DNA of 64,000 bases, taken from assembly GCF_016889705.1 (NCBI RefSeq), contig NZ_CP069526.1, positions 5,270,001 through 5,334,000 on the forward strand, written 5' to 3'. The notes beneath the pieces were generated by a model. The model saw only the letters and a program-made list of their open reading frames with translations, did not search any database and had not been told where the DNA came from. Within the stretch, counting starts at the first letter, position 1. Every line of letters starts with the position of its first letter. Positions 35,735 through 44,548 of the stretch are shown piece by piece. This stretch comes from Amycolatopsis sp. FDAARGOS 1241. Its GTDB lineage: Bacteria; Actinomycetota; Actinomycetes; Mycobacteriales; Pseudonocardiaceae. Both the position numbers and the translations under genes were made by a program.

Positions 35735-35967
35735 CCACGCAGCCCCACATCGACGACCAGGCGACCGTCGACGCATTCGCCCTCTGCGGTGGCGTCGACG
35801 TGCTGGTCCCCGAAGACTGGCGCGTCCAGGTCGGCGGGCTGCCGATCCTCGGCGGTTACGAGGACAGGACCGCCGACGGCGGAGCACTGCCGGACAACGC
35901 CCCCGTGCTGAAGGTCAACGCCACGACCCTGCTCGGCGGGGTCAAGGTCGCGCACGAACCGAGCTGA
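35735..35967 (+). pseudogene. C-terminal fragment resembling LiaF-type membrane-stress proteins
   Basis: In frame after the E1 fragment: ALCGGVDVLVPEDWRVQVGG, LPILGGYEDRT and APVLKVNATTLLGGVKV. The repeated GGVDV-VPE and FGG-like blocks fit the C-terminal domain of LiaF/DUF1707-type cell-wall-stress proteins. Its own N-terminus is missing. Confidence 0.5.
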
Positions 35968-35976
35968 GCGCGGCGG

Positions 35977-36972
35977 TCAGCTCTCGACGTGGTGCACGAG
36001 CTCTTCGGTGGCCCGCCGCACCCGCGGCGGCTCCGGGCCCGCGCTGTGCCCGATCCGCATGAGCACCTGCGGCACCCCGATCAGCGCGAGATCTTCCGCG
36101 AGTTTCGTGCGCACCGCGTCAACGTGCAGGGGCTGGGTCAGCACGGCCCCCGCCAGGCCGAGGTCCACGGCCGTGAGCCACGCGCGTTCCAAAGCGTACC
36201 CGGCCTGGAGGTGGTCGCGGCGGGTGTCGCCGAGCGTGACAAGGACGAGCAGCGCACCGGCCGCGAGGCGCGCTTCGATTTCGGTCCAGTGCGGGACCTC
36301 GGTCGCCCGGTGGACCAGCCCCGCCCACGGCACCGCCCCGGCCGGGATGCGACCAGCGGGAATGCCGACGCCGTGGCGATGAGCAGGCTCGTCCCGGATC
36401 GTCCACAACGACAACTCGCGCTGGTACCCACTGTCGCGTTGGAACTTCTCCGCCGCGATGTGCAGCAGCTTGGCGACGGCCGCGAGGTCTGCCTCACCGG
36501 CGACCAGCCGGGCATCGACACCCCTCGTTCTGGCGGCCGATACGACCTGCCGGGCAGCGCTGTCGCGCACCGGTTGCAGGCCGAACGGCTTCCGGTGGCT
36601 CGCCCGGTGGGCGATCGCGCGGTGCAGCCGGACCTCTTCGTGCCTTGGCGCGGACAACCGCCGGGCATCGACCTGCGCGACCATTTCGGACCAGCTTTCC
36701 TTGGGCAGGAGGGTGACGTCGGCGGCCCGGCCCAGCGTCCGCACCGCCAGCTCCAGGTTCGCGACGGCTGCGCCGCACGACACGGATCGGTCCCGGCCGT
36801 CCGGGTCGTGGTGCGGCAGGACGAGATCACGCCGTTCACGCAGCCACGCCTGTCCCGGCGCGAGGTCCAGCAGCCACGGCTGGAGGTTGTGCACGGACGG
36901 TGCGCCGAGCACGGCGCGGGCGAGGTGCTCGGTCTCGGCGGCCGTCCAGGCCCCGGTTCGCACGGCGGTCAC
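35977..36972 (-). CDS. Acg-family nitroreductase-like protein (copy 5)
   Basis: A 331-residue paralogue with PSVHNLQPWLL near residue 25 (HNTQPW changed to HNLQPW), VSCGAAVANLELAVRTLG and AHRASHRKPF. The start is GTG overlapping the stop of the upstream DUF6292 gene (GTGA), so the two are coupled. The coupled gene may give a clue to Acg function. No convincing DosR-like box was found upstream of this unit. Confidence 0.85.
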   Translation of the reverse strand: MTAVRTGAWTAAETEHLARAVLGAPSVHNLQPWLLDLAPGQAWLRERRDLVLPHHDPDGRDRSVSCGAAVANLELAVRTLGRAADVTLLPKESWSEMVAQVDARRLSAPRHEEVRLHRAIAHRASHRKPFGLQPVRDSAARQVVSAARTRGVDARLVAGEADLAAVAKLLHIAAEKFQRDSGYQRELSLWTIRDEPAHRHGVGIPAGRIPAGAVPWAGLVHRATEVPHWTEIEARLAAGALLVLVTLGDTRRDHLQAGYALERAWLTAVDLGLAGAVLTQPLHVDAVRTKLAEDLALIGVPQVLMRIGHSAGPEPPRVRRATEELVHHVES

Positions 36973-37430
36973 CTCTTCCTGCCGAGCCGGCCCGCGCCCG
37001 CGGCCCACAGGTCGCGGCGGTAACGCTGCAGGCGCCCGAGCAAGTCGTCCTCCGGACAGCCGAGTTCAGGCGGAACGGTGAGGACCGGCCTGGCGCCCCC
37101 GGCAAGCGCATCGAGGAACCGCGACAGCTGCGCCGGCTCCGGTACCAGCGCTCCGCCGACGTAGGCGACCACGAGGAGGTCCTCCCCGGAGTGGGTCTCG
37201 ATGGCTACAGACCAGCCGTGCCGCTCATCCCACAACAGCGCTACGTCCCGCTCCGGGTGACGCGGCAGGCGCATCTCCAGCGCGATGTACACCGACGCTG
37301 ACGGGTCCACATCGGTGGTGCACGACTCCTCGCCCACCCCCACCGCGGCGCTCACCTCGGCCACGTAGCCCGACAGCGCGCACAGGAACGCGTATTCCCG
37401 ATCCTGATCGCTGGTGAGGGTGCGGGTCAC
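36969..37430 (-). CDS. DUF6292-family protein
   Basis: A 153-residue protein resembling the DUF6292 group common in Pseudonocardiales: YVAEVSAAVGVGEESCTTD, SVYIALEMRLPRHPERDVAL and LLWDERHGWSVAIET. Start GTG at 37430 is chosen because GGAGG lies 9 bases upstream; an ATG at 37457 lacks a ribosome site. No catalytic motif is visible and the function is unknown. Confidence 0.6.
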   Translation of the reverse strand: MTRTLTSDQDREYAFLCALSGYVAEVSAAVGVGEESCTTDVDPSASVYIALEMRLPRHPERDVALLWDERHGWSVAIETHSGEDLLVVAYVGGALVPEPAQLSRFLDALAGGARPVLTVPPELGCPEDDLLGRLQRYRRDLWAAGAGRLGRKR

Positions 37431-37779
37431 GGCGTCGTTCCTCCGTCCGTCCCCCATTTCTGTCCGATGTGCTCGGGCAGGGCCGCCATCCGCCCCTATT
37501 GCCGGTCCGCCTCGTCCCCAGCACACCTCGCCCGACCGGTGCGCCGCTGCGGCCGGACGGCCCGCGTCCGGGTGACGAACGGCCTCAGCGGCATCCGGCG
37601 AGACGGCGTGGCGGCGCCGAAAACCACGGGGAGCAGCGCCAGGACGATGAGATGTTCCCCGTTCAGTAGTTGTGCAGTAGCACCACTAGCAAGCTAGGCC
37701 GCGACGAGTCACCGCGCACCGGGCTGAGGACCACGGACCCGGAACGGATAGGCGGTCGGGGCACTGACGTAGGACCCGG
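37431..37779. other. Intergenic, no gene recognised
   Basis: Short open frames only, none with a ribosome site or known similarity. It separates the end of the Acg/DUF6292 unit from the nested insertion elements. Confidence 0.5.
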
Positions 37780-38012
37780 GCAAAAAGGCCTAGGTGTATT
37801 TGGCCATCAGGTTGGTGGTAGCCGGCTGGTGGGTGTGGGTGTCCGCCGAATGCGCTGTGGCGGCGTTGAGTGTTGTAGTACCCGAGCCAGGGTGCAAGGG
37901 CGGCGGTGCGTTCGGTGTTGCTGGTGAGGACCTCCGGTAGGCCATTCGGTTGCAGGGTGCGGTTGAGGCGCTCGATGCTCCTATATAGGCCGCTGTCGGA
38001 GGCGGGTTGAGC
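37780..38012 (-). pseudogene. IS481 transposase, C-terminal piece (cut off by IS110)
   Basis: Minus strand reads IERLNRTLQPNGLPEV, LTSNTERTAALAPWLGYYNT and QRRHSAFGGHP, the end of an IS481-family DDE transposase. A frameshift precedes the last residues. It fits directly onto the piece ending RPYRPQTNGKV at 39331-40111. Confidence 0.8.
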
Positions 38013-39330
38013 GTGGCCGTGGATGGTCGGGGAAGGTTGGCGTAGATTTCGCGGGCGATGTAGCGCTTCAAGCAGCGGATGATCTCGCGTTTGCTCAGGC
38101 CTTCTGCGGTGCGCCGTTCGACGTAGTGGCGGGTTGGTTGGTGACGACGCATCCGGACGATGGTGACGATGTAGAGGGCGCTGGTTTGCGCCGCGGTCGC
38201 CGCCGCGGCTGAGCCGGTGTCGGCCGGTCGGGCGACCGCTGCTGGCGGGTTGGGGCGCGACGCCGCAGAGCTTGGCGAAGGCGGCTTCGTTGCGGATGCG
38301 TTCGGCGTTGTCGCCGGCGGTGACGAGGAACTGGCCGGCGATCTCGACGCCGACGCCGTGCAGTTCGACCAGTTCGGGGGCCGCTGCGTGGACGAGGGCC
38401 TCGATCTGCTTGTTGAGGGCCTTGATCTCATCATCGAGCCGCTTCCAGCGGTGCGCCAGGTCCCGTAGGGCGCCCTTGACTCCGGCTGTCAATAGCCGGC
38501 CTGGGTCGGTTGCCAGGCCGAGCAGGTCCTCCTTCTCCGGCCGCAGCCGCAGGCATCGGTTGACCAGTGTCTTCTTGCTCAGCACGACGAGTTCGTCGCG
38601 CAGGGGTGAGGGTGACCCGATCATGACGCCCCACAGCGTGTTGAAGGTGTTGGTGCGTGCGTTGACTGCGCTGGAACCTCACCCGCAGGGTTCGGATGAC
38701 CTCGATCAGGCCGGACTTGGCTTTGGGAATGGCGGTCGATGTCTGGCCGAGGATGGCTCGGGCGATCTGCTCGGCATCGAGCCGGTCGGACTTGCCATCC
38801 ATGTGCCGTGCAGTCTGTTGGGCCGGTTGACCTCGACCACGCGAATCTCCCGGGCGGTAAAGAAGCGGGTCGGAGCCGCGCCGAAGGATCCGGTGCTCTC
38901 GACTCCGATCGTGACTACTTCGCCGTGTTCCTCAACCCATGCCAGAAGTCGGCGTAGCCGCGGTCATTGGCGGGGACCTCCCGATGGCCCAATAGGCGGC
39001 CCTGGCCATCGGTCGCAGCCGCGTAGTGGGTGTTCTTGCGGGTGTCGACGCCGCCGATCACGGCAACAGCTGCTGGTTCGATAGCCGTCTGGGTGGTCAT
39101 GCCGGATGTGCTCCTCCGCCGGGGCTGATCTGACGGATGGAGCGAACCGGCCGGGCGGGCGACAAGCCTGTGACGGGGGTTTCTCACAAGCTCCTATCAG
39201 GTCAGTTCCGCCTGGCCGGTGCGCACCACGGCGCTGCAGCGAAGCCGGCCGACGAATCGAACGCAGGACACCACCATCGGTCGGTCATACCTCGGCCGGG
39301 GTCAGACCGGCCCCGACGCAGCGCCAGCAC
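38013..39330 (-). mobile_element. IS110-family element, frameshifted, inserted in an IS481 element
   Basis: The transposase start is MTTQTAIEPAAVAVIGGVDT near 39100 with the first DEDD aspartate. Later pieces in other frames include MDGKSDRLDAEQIARAIL, AAPELVELHGVGVEIAGQFL and KREIIRCLKRYIAREIY, the known IS110/IS116 order. At least two frameshifts break the gene. The exact ends are uncertain by tens of bases; limits here are where IS481 similarity stops. Confidence 0.75.
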
Positions 39331-40111
39331 AAGTCTTCACACACTTTGCCGTTGGTCTGTGGGCGGTAGGGCCGGGTACGTTTGTGGATGATCTCCGCGT
39401 CGCGCAGCGTGTTGCGACACAGGCGTGAGCGGTAGGCCCAGGCATTGTCGGTGAGCACTCGTTCGATGGGGATGCCCAGGCTGGTGAACCAGGAGTGAGC
39501 GCGACGCAGGAATGTTGCGCAGGTCGCGGCGGTCTCGTCGGACAGGGTTTCGGTGTAGGCCAGGCGCGAGTGGTCGTCGAGAGCGGTGTGGAGGAAGGCG
39601 TATCCCATGCCGTTGCGGTTGCGGCGTCTCTCGACGCGTCCGCGGGTCCTGTGCCCGCCGCCGTCGGGGTTCGCCCGAGCTTTTTCACATCGAAGTGGAC
39701 GAGTTCCCCGGGACGGGCTCGTTCGTAGCGGCGCACGGGTTCACCGATGGCGCGGTCGCAGGCGGCCAGGGACGGCATGCCGTGACGGCGTAGCACCGCG
39801 TGTGCAGTCGAGATCGCGATCCCGGTGCGCATGGCCCGCCGAGCCAGCCCGATCTTGTGCTCGCGCCGCAACGCCACGACCTGGCTCTCGATGAGGTCAG
39901 GAGTCCGATTCGGGCTGCGGTGCGGCCGACTGGAGCGGTCGACCATTCCTTCTGGCCCGCTCGTGCGGTAACGCTCGGCCCAGCGCGACGCTGTGGTGTG
40001 CGAGACCTGGAACCGCTCAGCCGCCCGCCGCAACGGCCAACCCTGCTCGACGACACACCGGGCAAGCCGCACCCTGCCAGTCGGCGTCAACCGGGCATTA
40101 CCGTGGACCAT
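39331..40111 (-). pseudogene. IS481 transposase, N-terminal piece
   Basis: Starts MVHGNARLTPTGRVRLARCV with a helix-turn-helix (GWPLRRAAERFQVSHTTASRW), continues to GELVHFDVKKLGR, shifts frame near 39620, then reads YAFLHTALDDHSRLAYTE and VLTDNAWAYRSR before stopping at NGKV where IS110 begins. The DDE aspartates in FDVKK and LTDNA are visible. Confidence 0.82.
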
Positions 40112-40193
40112 GAGGACCTCCGGGAGTCGGTGCAGGTTGTGGTGATCCACACCGAAACCCGAGGTCCTCACCCATATCAAGATCATCACAGCC

Positions 40194-40490
40194 GTGTCGT
40201 CACGTCACCAACTCGCCCGGACAACACACCTAGCCACCCAACTCGAAGGAAGGAGTGCCGCCATCGCACACATCGCAGGAGGCGCCCGCGTTCGACTGGA
40301 ACGCACCTGGCACGACGAGAAACGCACCGGCGGCCAAGACGGCCACGTCGAAGGCACCGTCGCCGAGTACACCGATCTCCGCGACGGGACAGGGACGCTG
40401 CTGCTCACCGATGTACCCGACGCCATGGGCGGCTACTGGCGTGCGCCGTGCTCCGATCCGGACCAGACCACCACCCTCGACGTACTCTGA
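40194..40490 (+). CDS. Hypothetical protein, possibly starting at a rare ATC codon
   Basis: Not recognised. The frame encodes AHIAGGARVRLERTWHDEKR, then GHVEGTVAEYTDLRDGTGTL and ends TTTLDVL. The first ATG-type start at 40194 lies next to the IS481 start and has no ribosome site. A perfect AAGGAAGGAG at 40246-40255 sits 7 bases before an ATC at 40263 in this frame, so the gene may begin there, or an ATG has mutated. A strong terminator follows at 40618. Confidence 0.4.
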   Translation: MSSRHQLARTTHLATQLEGRSAAIAHIAGGARVRLERTWHDEKRTGGQDGHVEGTVAEYTDLRDGTGTLLLTDVPDAMGGYWRAPCSDPDQTTTLDVL

Positions 40491-40617
40491 TCGGTCCGGA
40501 TCGGCCTCTGCAATGCTACGTCTGCTCAGGTCCGTTCACCTGGCCGTCGTGTGGAGCCGGTGACGAAACCCGGCGACGGCATCCTGACGATCGACCACGC
40601 CTGGATAAGACCGCGGG

Positions 40618-40652
40618 CCGGTGGGCCACACCATCGCGGTGTGGCCCACCGG
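40618..40652. terminator. Rho-independent-type terminator
   Basis: Stem CCGGTGGGCCACACC / GGTGTGGCCCACCGG (15 bases, perfect) with loop ATCGC, followed by GCCTTTTCGTTTC. It is the best classical terminator in the window. The surrounding 40491-40836 holds no recognisable gene; a GAACGTACGTTC palindrome lies at 40810-40821. Confidence 0.8.
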
Positions 40653-40836
40653 GCCTTTTCGTTTCAAGCGCTCCCGGCCATCGTCTGGGCAGCCCCACGA
40701 CAAGGGCGCCCGCGGCGACGAGCTGTGCATTCGCAGACCCGCATCACTCTGATAAGTGGGTTCTCGGCGCATCCCGGCAGCTCCCGAACTGGACCGCCAC
40801 AATGATGGAGAACGTACGTTCTCTACACTCGCGTGC

Positions 40837-41283
40837 ATGGCAGCCGCACCCGGTGCCGGGGCTCCCCGGTACACCTCCTATCAGTCTGTACAGGCGTACA
40901 ACTCGGCGTTCCCGAACGCGCAGATGCCGACCCGCGCCGGCGATCGCAACGCCCTTCGCAGCTTCACCCGCGCCGGCGCCGGGCTGGAGGACGACCTGAC
41001 CGGCAGCGGCGTCAACCACACCCTCGACTTCCTTCCCGGTGGTGCGCCGGAGCCGGGTGATGCGGAGCCCGGCGGCCCCGACCGTGTCGGCACGGTCGTC
41101 GCGTCCCGCTGGGGTAACGGCCCCTACCTCGCGCTGGCGGACAAGGTCTCTCTCCGAGCCGCATGGAAGGCCATCATCATTGCCTGGCCCGACCGCCTGT
41201 CGGCCGCGGTCGACGCGTTGCGCCCCGTGATCGACGCGGGACAATCCCCCGCGCAAAGCGAGACGCCGACGCACTTCGCCTAG
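40837..41283 (+). CDS. Hypothetical protein
   Basis: A 148-residue protein with no family I can name. It opens MAAAPGAGAPRYTSYQSVQA, has RAGDRNALRSFTRAGAGLED, then VGTVVASRWGNGPYLALADK and a C-terminal helix AAWKAIIIAWPDRLSAAVDA. Soluble by appearance. A GTG at 40833 is an alternative start. The 12-base palindrome GAACGTACGTTC 16 bases upstream could be an operator. Confidence 0.45.
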   Translation: MAAAPGAGAPRYTSYQSVQAYNSAFPNAQMPTRAGDRNALRSFTRAGAGLEDDLTGSGVNHTLDFLPGGAPEPGDAEPGGPDRVGTVVASRWGNGPYLALADKVSLRAAWKAIIIAWPDRLSAAVDALRPVIDAGQSPAQSETPTHFA

Positions 41284-41346
41284 CTTGACCGACGCCAGGC
41301 ACTCACGACGTCCGCGATCGTCACCGACGCTTGGTCCACATCGTCT

Positions 41347-41847
41347 TCATCGGCTTCGCTGCCGTCGGTCCATGGCGCATTTCTGGTGCCCTTTTGACCA
41401 TCGACGTTCAGGAACGAACTCGCAGTTATGGGCAGGCCAGTCAGATTCGGCCCGCCGCGCTACCGGCATGGTCCGTCGTTCAGCCCACGGCGGCTTGAAC
41501 GAGACGTAACCGAGCAGCGCGGCGCCGAGGCCTGCGATGGCGCTGACCATGACGTTGGCCGCAGCATAGAAGTAGCTTTTTTGTTCGACGAGGCGGAAGG
41601 TTTCGTAGCTGTACGTGCTGTAGGTGGTCAGCACGCCACAGAAGCCGGTGCCGAGGAGAGCGACCAACGATGCAGGTATTGCCGGGCCCGCTCCGGCAAG
41701 GCCGCCGAGGATCAGGCAGCCAACGAGGTTGAGGGTGAAGGTGCCCCAGGGAAAGAGGCTGTCGTGGCAGGCTTGCACCAAGCGGTCGGTGATGTACCGC
41801 ATGGGCGCGCCGACCATGGCACCGACAAAGATGAGCGCTTTGGTCAT
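41347..41847 (-). CDS. crcB: CrcB/FluC fluoride channel
   Basis: A membrane fluoride channel; two subunits assemble into an exporter of F-. Family blocks: GAMVGAPMRYITDRL, FPWGTFTLNLVGCLILG and GFCGVLTTYSTYSYE, the last carrying the phenylalanine/tyrosine track. Four helices end near residue 120. The C-terminus then runs ~45 residues of charged sequence, longer than the usual ~125, perhaps by loss of the normal stop. It overlaps the DUF190 gene upstream by four bases. Confidence 0.85.
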   Translation of the reverse strand: MTKALIFVGAMVGAPMRYITDRLVQACHDSLFPWGTFTLNLVGCLILGGLAGAGPAIPASLVALLGTGFCGVLTTYSTYSYETFRLVEQKSYFYAAANVMVSAIAGLGAALLGYVSFKPPWAERRTMPVARRAESDWPAHNCEFVPERRWSKGHQKCAMDRRQRSR

Positions 41848-42246
41848 AACACTTGTTTTCCGCGGTAGCGCAGGCTTTCGACCTCGTCGATCAGCACGGT
41901 GCCTTCGCTGACCAGTTCATCGAGTTCGGGCAGGAACGCACGAATGCGATCTTCCGTATCGACGGTGATCACGACGACGGGCAGGCTCTCGGCCAGGTCG
42001 AGGATGCGGTCGGCGTGGATGACCCAGGAGGTGCCGTAGCCTTCGCTGCCGCGCAACACTGTGGCGCCTGCCAGACCCGCTTCCTGAAGCCCGTTTGACG
42101 ATCTCACGGAAGAGCGGTTGGTGGTGCCACATGTCGTCTTCGTCGATGAAGATCGCGAGTCTCAGTGCGTGTCCGAGTGGCTCCGTGTCATCCTGCCCTG
42201 TTCCCAGCGCCGCTCGAGCTGCTAACTCGTCGGGTGAGCCGACCAC
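41844..42246 (-). pseudogene. DUF190 protein, frameshifted
   Basis: Frame one reads ALRLAIFIDEDDMWHHQPLFREIVKRA; after one extra base near 42090 the frame continues QEAGLAGATVLRGSEGYGTS, LPVVVITVDTEDRIRAFLPE and LIDEVESLRY. Together this is a complete DUF190 protein, a small PII-like fold often paired with CrcB. A sequencing error is possible. Confidence 0.75.
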
Positions 42247-42583
42247 CCGCGATGACGGCGAGCATGGCGGAGATCAGGATGCCAGCGAGGTAGACGAAAG
42301 CCGGGCTCACCGTTCCGGCTGCAGCAGTCTCCGGGTTTCGGCCGCGTACGTAGAGAACGTGGTAAACCCTGGCGACGCCCACACCGAGGAACGGCCGCAC
42401 GAGGCGGTGCGCCACCCAAACCTCGGCGATCAGCACCATGAGGACATCGATCAGAAAGCAACCAACCACGTTGGTGACGAACGTGCCCCACGGGAAGCGT
42501 CGCGGTTGCGTGGGCAGCCGTTCAGCGAGACCGTAACGCGAAACCGCTCCGACGCCACCGCCGACGGCAATCACGACAAGCAC
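42188..42583 (-). pseudogene. crcB: Second CrcB/FluC subunit with compensating frameshifts
   Basis: The frame opens VVIAVGGGVGAVSRYGLAER and FPWGTFVTNVVGCFLIDVLM, reaches RPFLGVGV, then the key signature GFTTFSTYAAETRRLLQ is found only in the next frame, and the last helix (AFVYLAGILISAMLAVIAGG) is back in the first. Two shifts about 60 bases apart remove the F- pathway residues. Either a decayed subunit or two sequence errors. CrcB proteins commonly come in adjacent pairs like this. Confidence 0.7.
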
Positions 42584-43097
42584 CGCACCATGTGTGCGAG
42601 CGACTTCGCGCCGCTGGGACGGGGCTCGGAGATCGAAAAGCGGATCGATCGCTCAGTTTGGTCGACGTCGCCGCTCACACAAGCCTCCTACTTGAGCCTG
42701 ACAACCGCACTGGTCAAGTAGGGACTATTGGCGGCGCGGACCCCGCGGTTGTTCCAGAAACCTGAGCGGCGAGCCCCACGCCGCACTCCGCACAATAACC
42801 AGATGTTGATCGCGGCGCTGCGAGCTGCGCCTAGCGTCACTCCTCGTGGCGGGTTCAGTACGCCCGGTTGGCGAAACGCCTCCAGCGGCGGCGCACTCCG
42901 GCAGTGCAACGTCCGTTCTGTGCGACCGCTTGCACCGAGGGTGTCGCGGGCGCCGACCTTGTGGATCAGTCGGTGGGGCTGGTCTACGCGTCGAACTCTC
43001 CTGCGCCGCCGGGTTGATGTTGCTGTCGTGGTTCGCTACCGCCGCACCACGCGAAGCACCGTAGAAGGCAGACTGACGACAGCTCGGGTGATGGGCG
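42584..43097. other. Intergenic within the fluoride cassette, no gene recognised
   Basis: Open frames on both strands are Arg/Ser-rich shadows without ribosome sites or known similarity. It separates crcB from the first DUF190 gene and may be what remains of a deleted gene. Confidence 0.45.
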
Positions 43098-43460
43098 TCA
43101 CCTGCTCGACCACCAGTGCAGCTTGCGCTCGGGCCGGGTACAGCGGACTCTCTCGACATCGTCGAGCGTAATTGGCCCATTGACGGCGAGCCCGTCCAGC
43201 TGCGGCAGAAAGCCGCGGATGCGGTCCTCGGCGTCGGCGATCGTGATGAGTAGCGGCAGGTCGTTGCTGTGCCTGAACGGGTGCATGGTGTGGATCTGGG
43301 AGGAGGCGCCGTAGCCTTCGATACCGCGGATGACGGTGGCTCCGGCCAGTCCTGCCTGATGGGCGCGGCGCACGATCTCTGCGTAGAGGGACTTGTGGTG
43401 CCACCGGTCGCCCTCGCCGAGGTAAATCGACAACCGGAGCGCCCGTCGGGAAGTCTTCAC
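43098..43460 (-). CDS. DUF190 protein
   Basis: A 120-residue DUF190 protein: ALRLSIYLGEGDRWHHKSLY, AGLAGATVIRGIEGYGAS, LLITIADAEDRIRGFLPQL. The GTG start has AGGAGG 8 bases upstream. The fold resembles PII-type nucleotide sensors; genes of this family often accompany crcB. It is the first gene behind the fluoride riboswitch. Confidence 0.85.
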   Translation of the reverse strand: MKTSRRALRLSIYLGEGDRWHHKSLYAEIVRRAHQAGLAGATVIRGIEGYGASSQIHTMHPFRHSNDLPLLITIADAEDRIRGFLPQLDGLAVNGPITLDDVERVRCTRPERKLHWWSSR

Positions 43461-43489
43461 TTGGTGAACCTCCTGGTCGCGAGGGCACG

Positions 43490-43562
43490 CGCCGACCAGA
43501 ACCCATCAGCTTCCAGGGGAGCGGTTCGGGCTGGCAGCCCTGGCGGGGATCCATCACCACGC
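43490..43562 (-). ncRNA. Probable fluoride riboswitch (crcB motif)
   Basis: The minus strand between 43562 and 43490 reads GGTGATGGATCCCCGCC, then a GGGCTGCCAGCCC hairpin, GAACCGC, and GCTGATGGGTTCTGG. These are the ordered conserved segments of the fluoride riboswitch (GGnGAUGG, ACCGC, GCUGAUG). It ends about 30 bases before the start of a DUF190 gene that leads to crcB. Fluoride would be expected to turn on the genes downstream. Confidence 0.75.
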
Positions 43563-43579
43563 TCAGTACATCGCCTGTG

Positions 43580-44219
43580 AACGCCGCGGGTCAAGGGAGC
43601 GGGCGGGCGTTGACACACGCCCTCATCGGAGAGTGGCCAAGCTGGCCCGTAGGCGATGTCGCGGCGTCAGCGGCTGTTGAACAATCGACGTCGTTGCGCA
43701 TGCACGCAGTAAGCTGCTCTCGGGTGCTTTCGCGCCCGGCGGTGGGGCTCGCCGGACCCAAACCGCGGCTACGGCCGCCAACAGTCCCTACCTGGCTCAC
43801 GATCTCAGCGATCACAGGTAGGAGTGCGGTCGATGCCCCGTCTGAACCTTCCACTCCGGGCGTGCCGGTATGCCCCCGGATCAACCCGCCAGCGTCGACG
43901 GGACCACACGAGAACGGGTGGTCACACCGGCGCCGCTGCAACTGACTATGAGGAACACAGCGGGCATCGTTGTCAAAGCTGCTCACGACAGCGCCCTGGT
44001 CGCTTCCACGCCGACAGTTCGCTCGCCCTCACCCGTGTGTGTGGTCGGCTCGCCGGCAGTCGGATCCGCTGTTGGGGATCTCGACCCGCTGCTCGTTCAT
44101 GGTGGTTGCATCATCGTCGCGTTTGGTCGGTGGGCCGTCGCCGCACACAACTGGAGCGTCGACAATCCCGCATGTTGTTTCACGTAATCCAACGTGCCCG
44201 ACTCGAGGTGGCACACATC
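43580..44219. other. Long non-coding stretch
   Basis: No gene seen. Open frames have no ribosome site and no recognisable product. It lies between the riboswitch promoter region and a DUF3040 gene. Confidence 0.45.
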
Positions 44220-44510
44220 GTGGGGATAGATGACTACGAGAAGAAAACGCTGAATGACATAGAGCGACAGCTGACGCGCGAGAGTCCCCGGCTGGAACAG
44301 AGTTTCGCCGAATTCCGGCCGATCCCGAGCGCCGTTGCGTCCACTGGGCCCAGCGTGCTGACGCTGCTGGCTACCGGCCTGCTGGCCATGGTGGCCGGCG
44401 TGGAGCTGAGTTCACCGGTCATGATCATCACCGGCACGCTCATGACCACCGTCGTGCCCGCCGTGCTCGAGTGGATTCTCGACCGCCGCCGCCAACCGCC
44501 CCACCGTTAA
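44220..44510 (+). CDS. DUF3040 membrane protein
   Basis: A 96-residue protein starting at a GTG with GAGGTGG upstream. The N-terminus DDYEKKTLNDIERQLTRESP is the DUF3040 signature. A hydrophobic hairpin (about residues 45-85, VLTLLATGLLAMVAGVEL and VMIITGTLMTTVV) suggests two membrane helices. Function unknown. Longer in-frame starts exist but add sequence not seen in the family. Confidence 0.65.
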   Translation: MGIDDYEKKTLNDIERQLTRESPRLEQSFAEFRPIPSAVASTGPSVLTLLATGLLAMVAGVELSSPVMIITGTLMTTVVPAVLEWILDRRRQPPHR

Positions 44511-44548
44511 CCGCTCCGACGTGTCGCACCCGAAAAGTGCGGTGCTTA

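Noticed and set aside
42584..42680. Second fluoride riboswitch before the crcB gene at 42583
   Set aside because: The minus strand lacks the GGnGATGG and GCTGATG segments.
43615..43700. tRNA-like stretch (GGAGAGTGGCCAAGCTGG)
   Set aside because: Looks like a Ser/Leu tRNA D-arm, but no acceptor stem, anticodon arm or T-loop follows.
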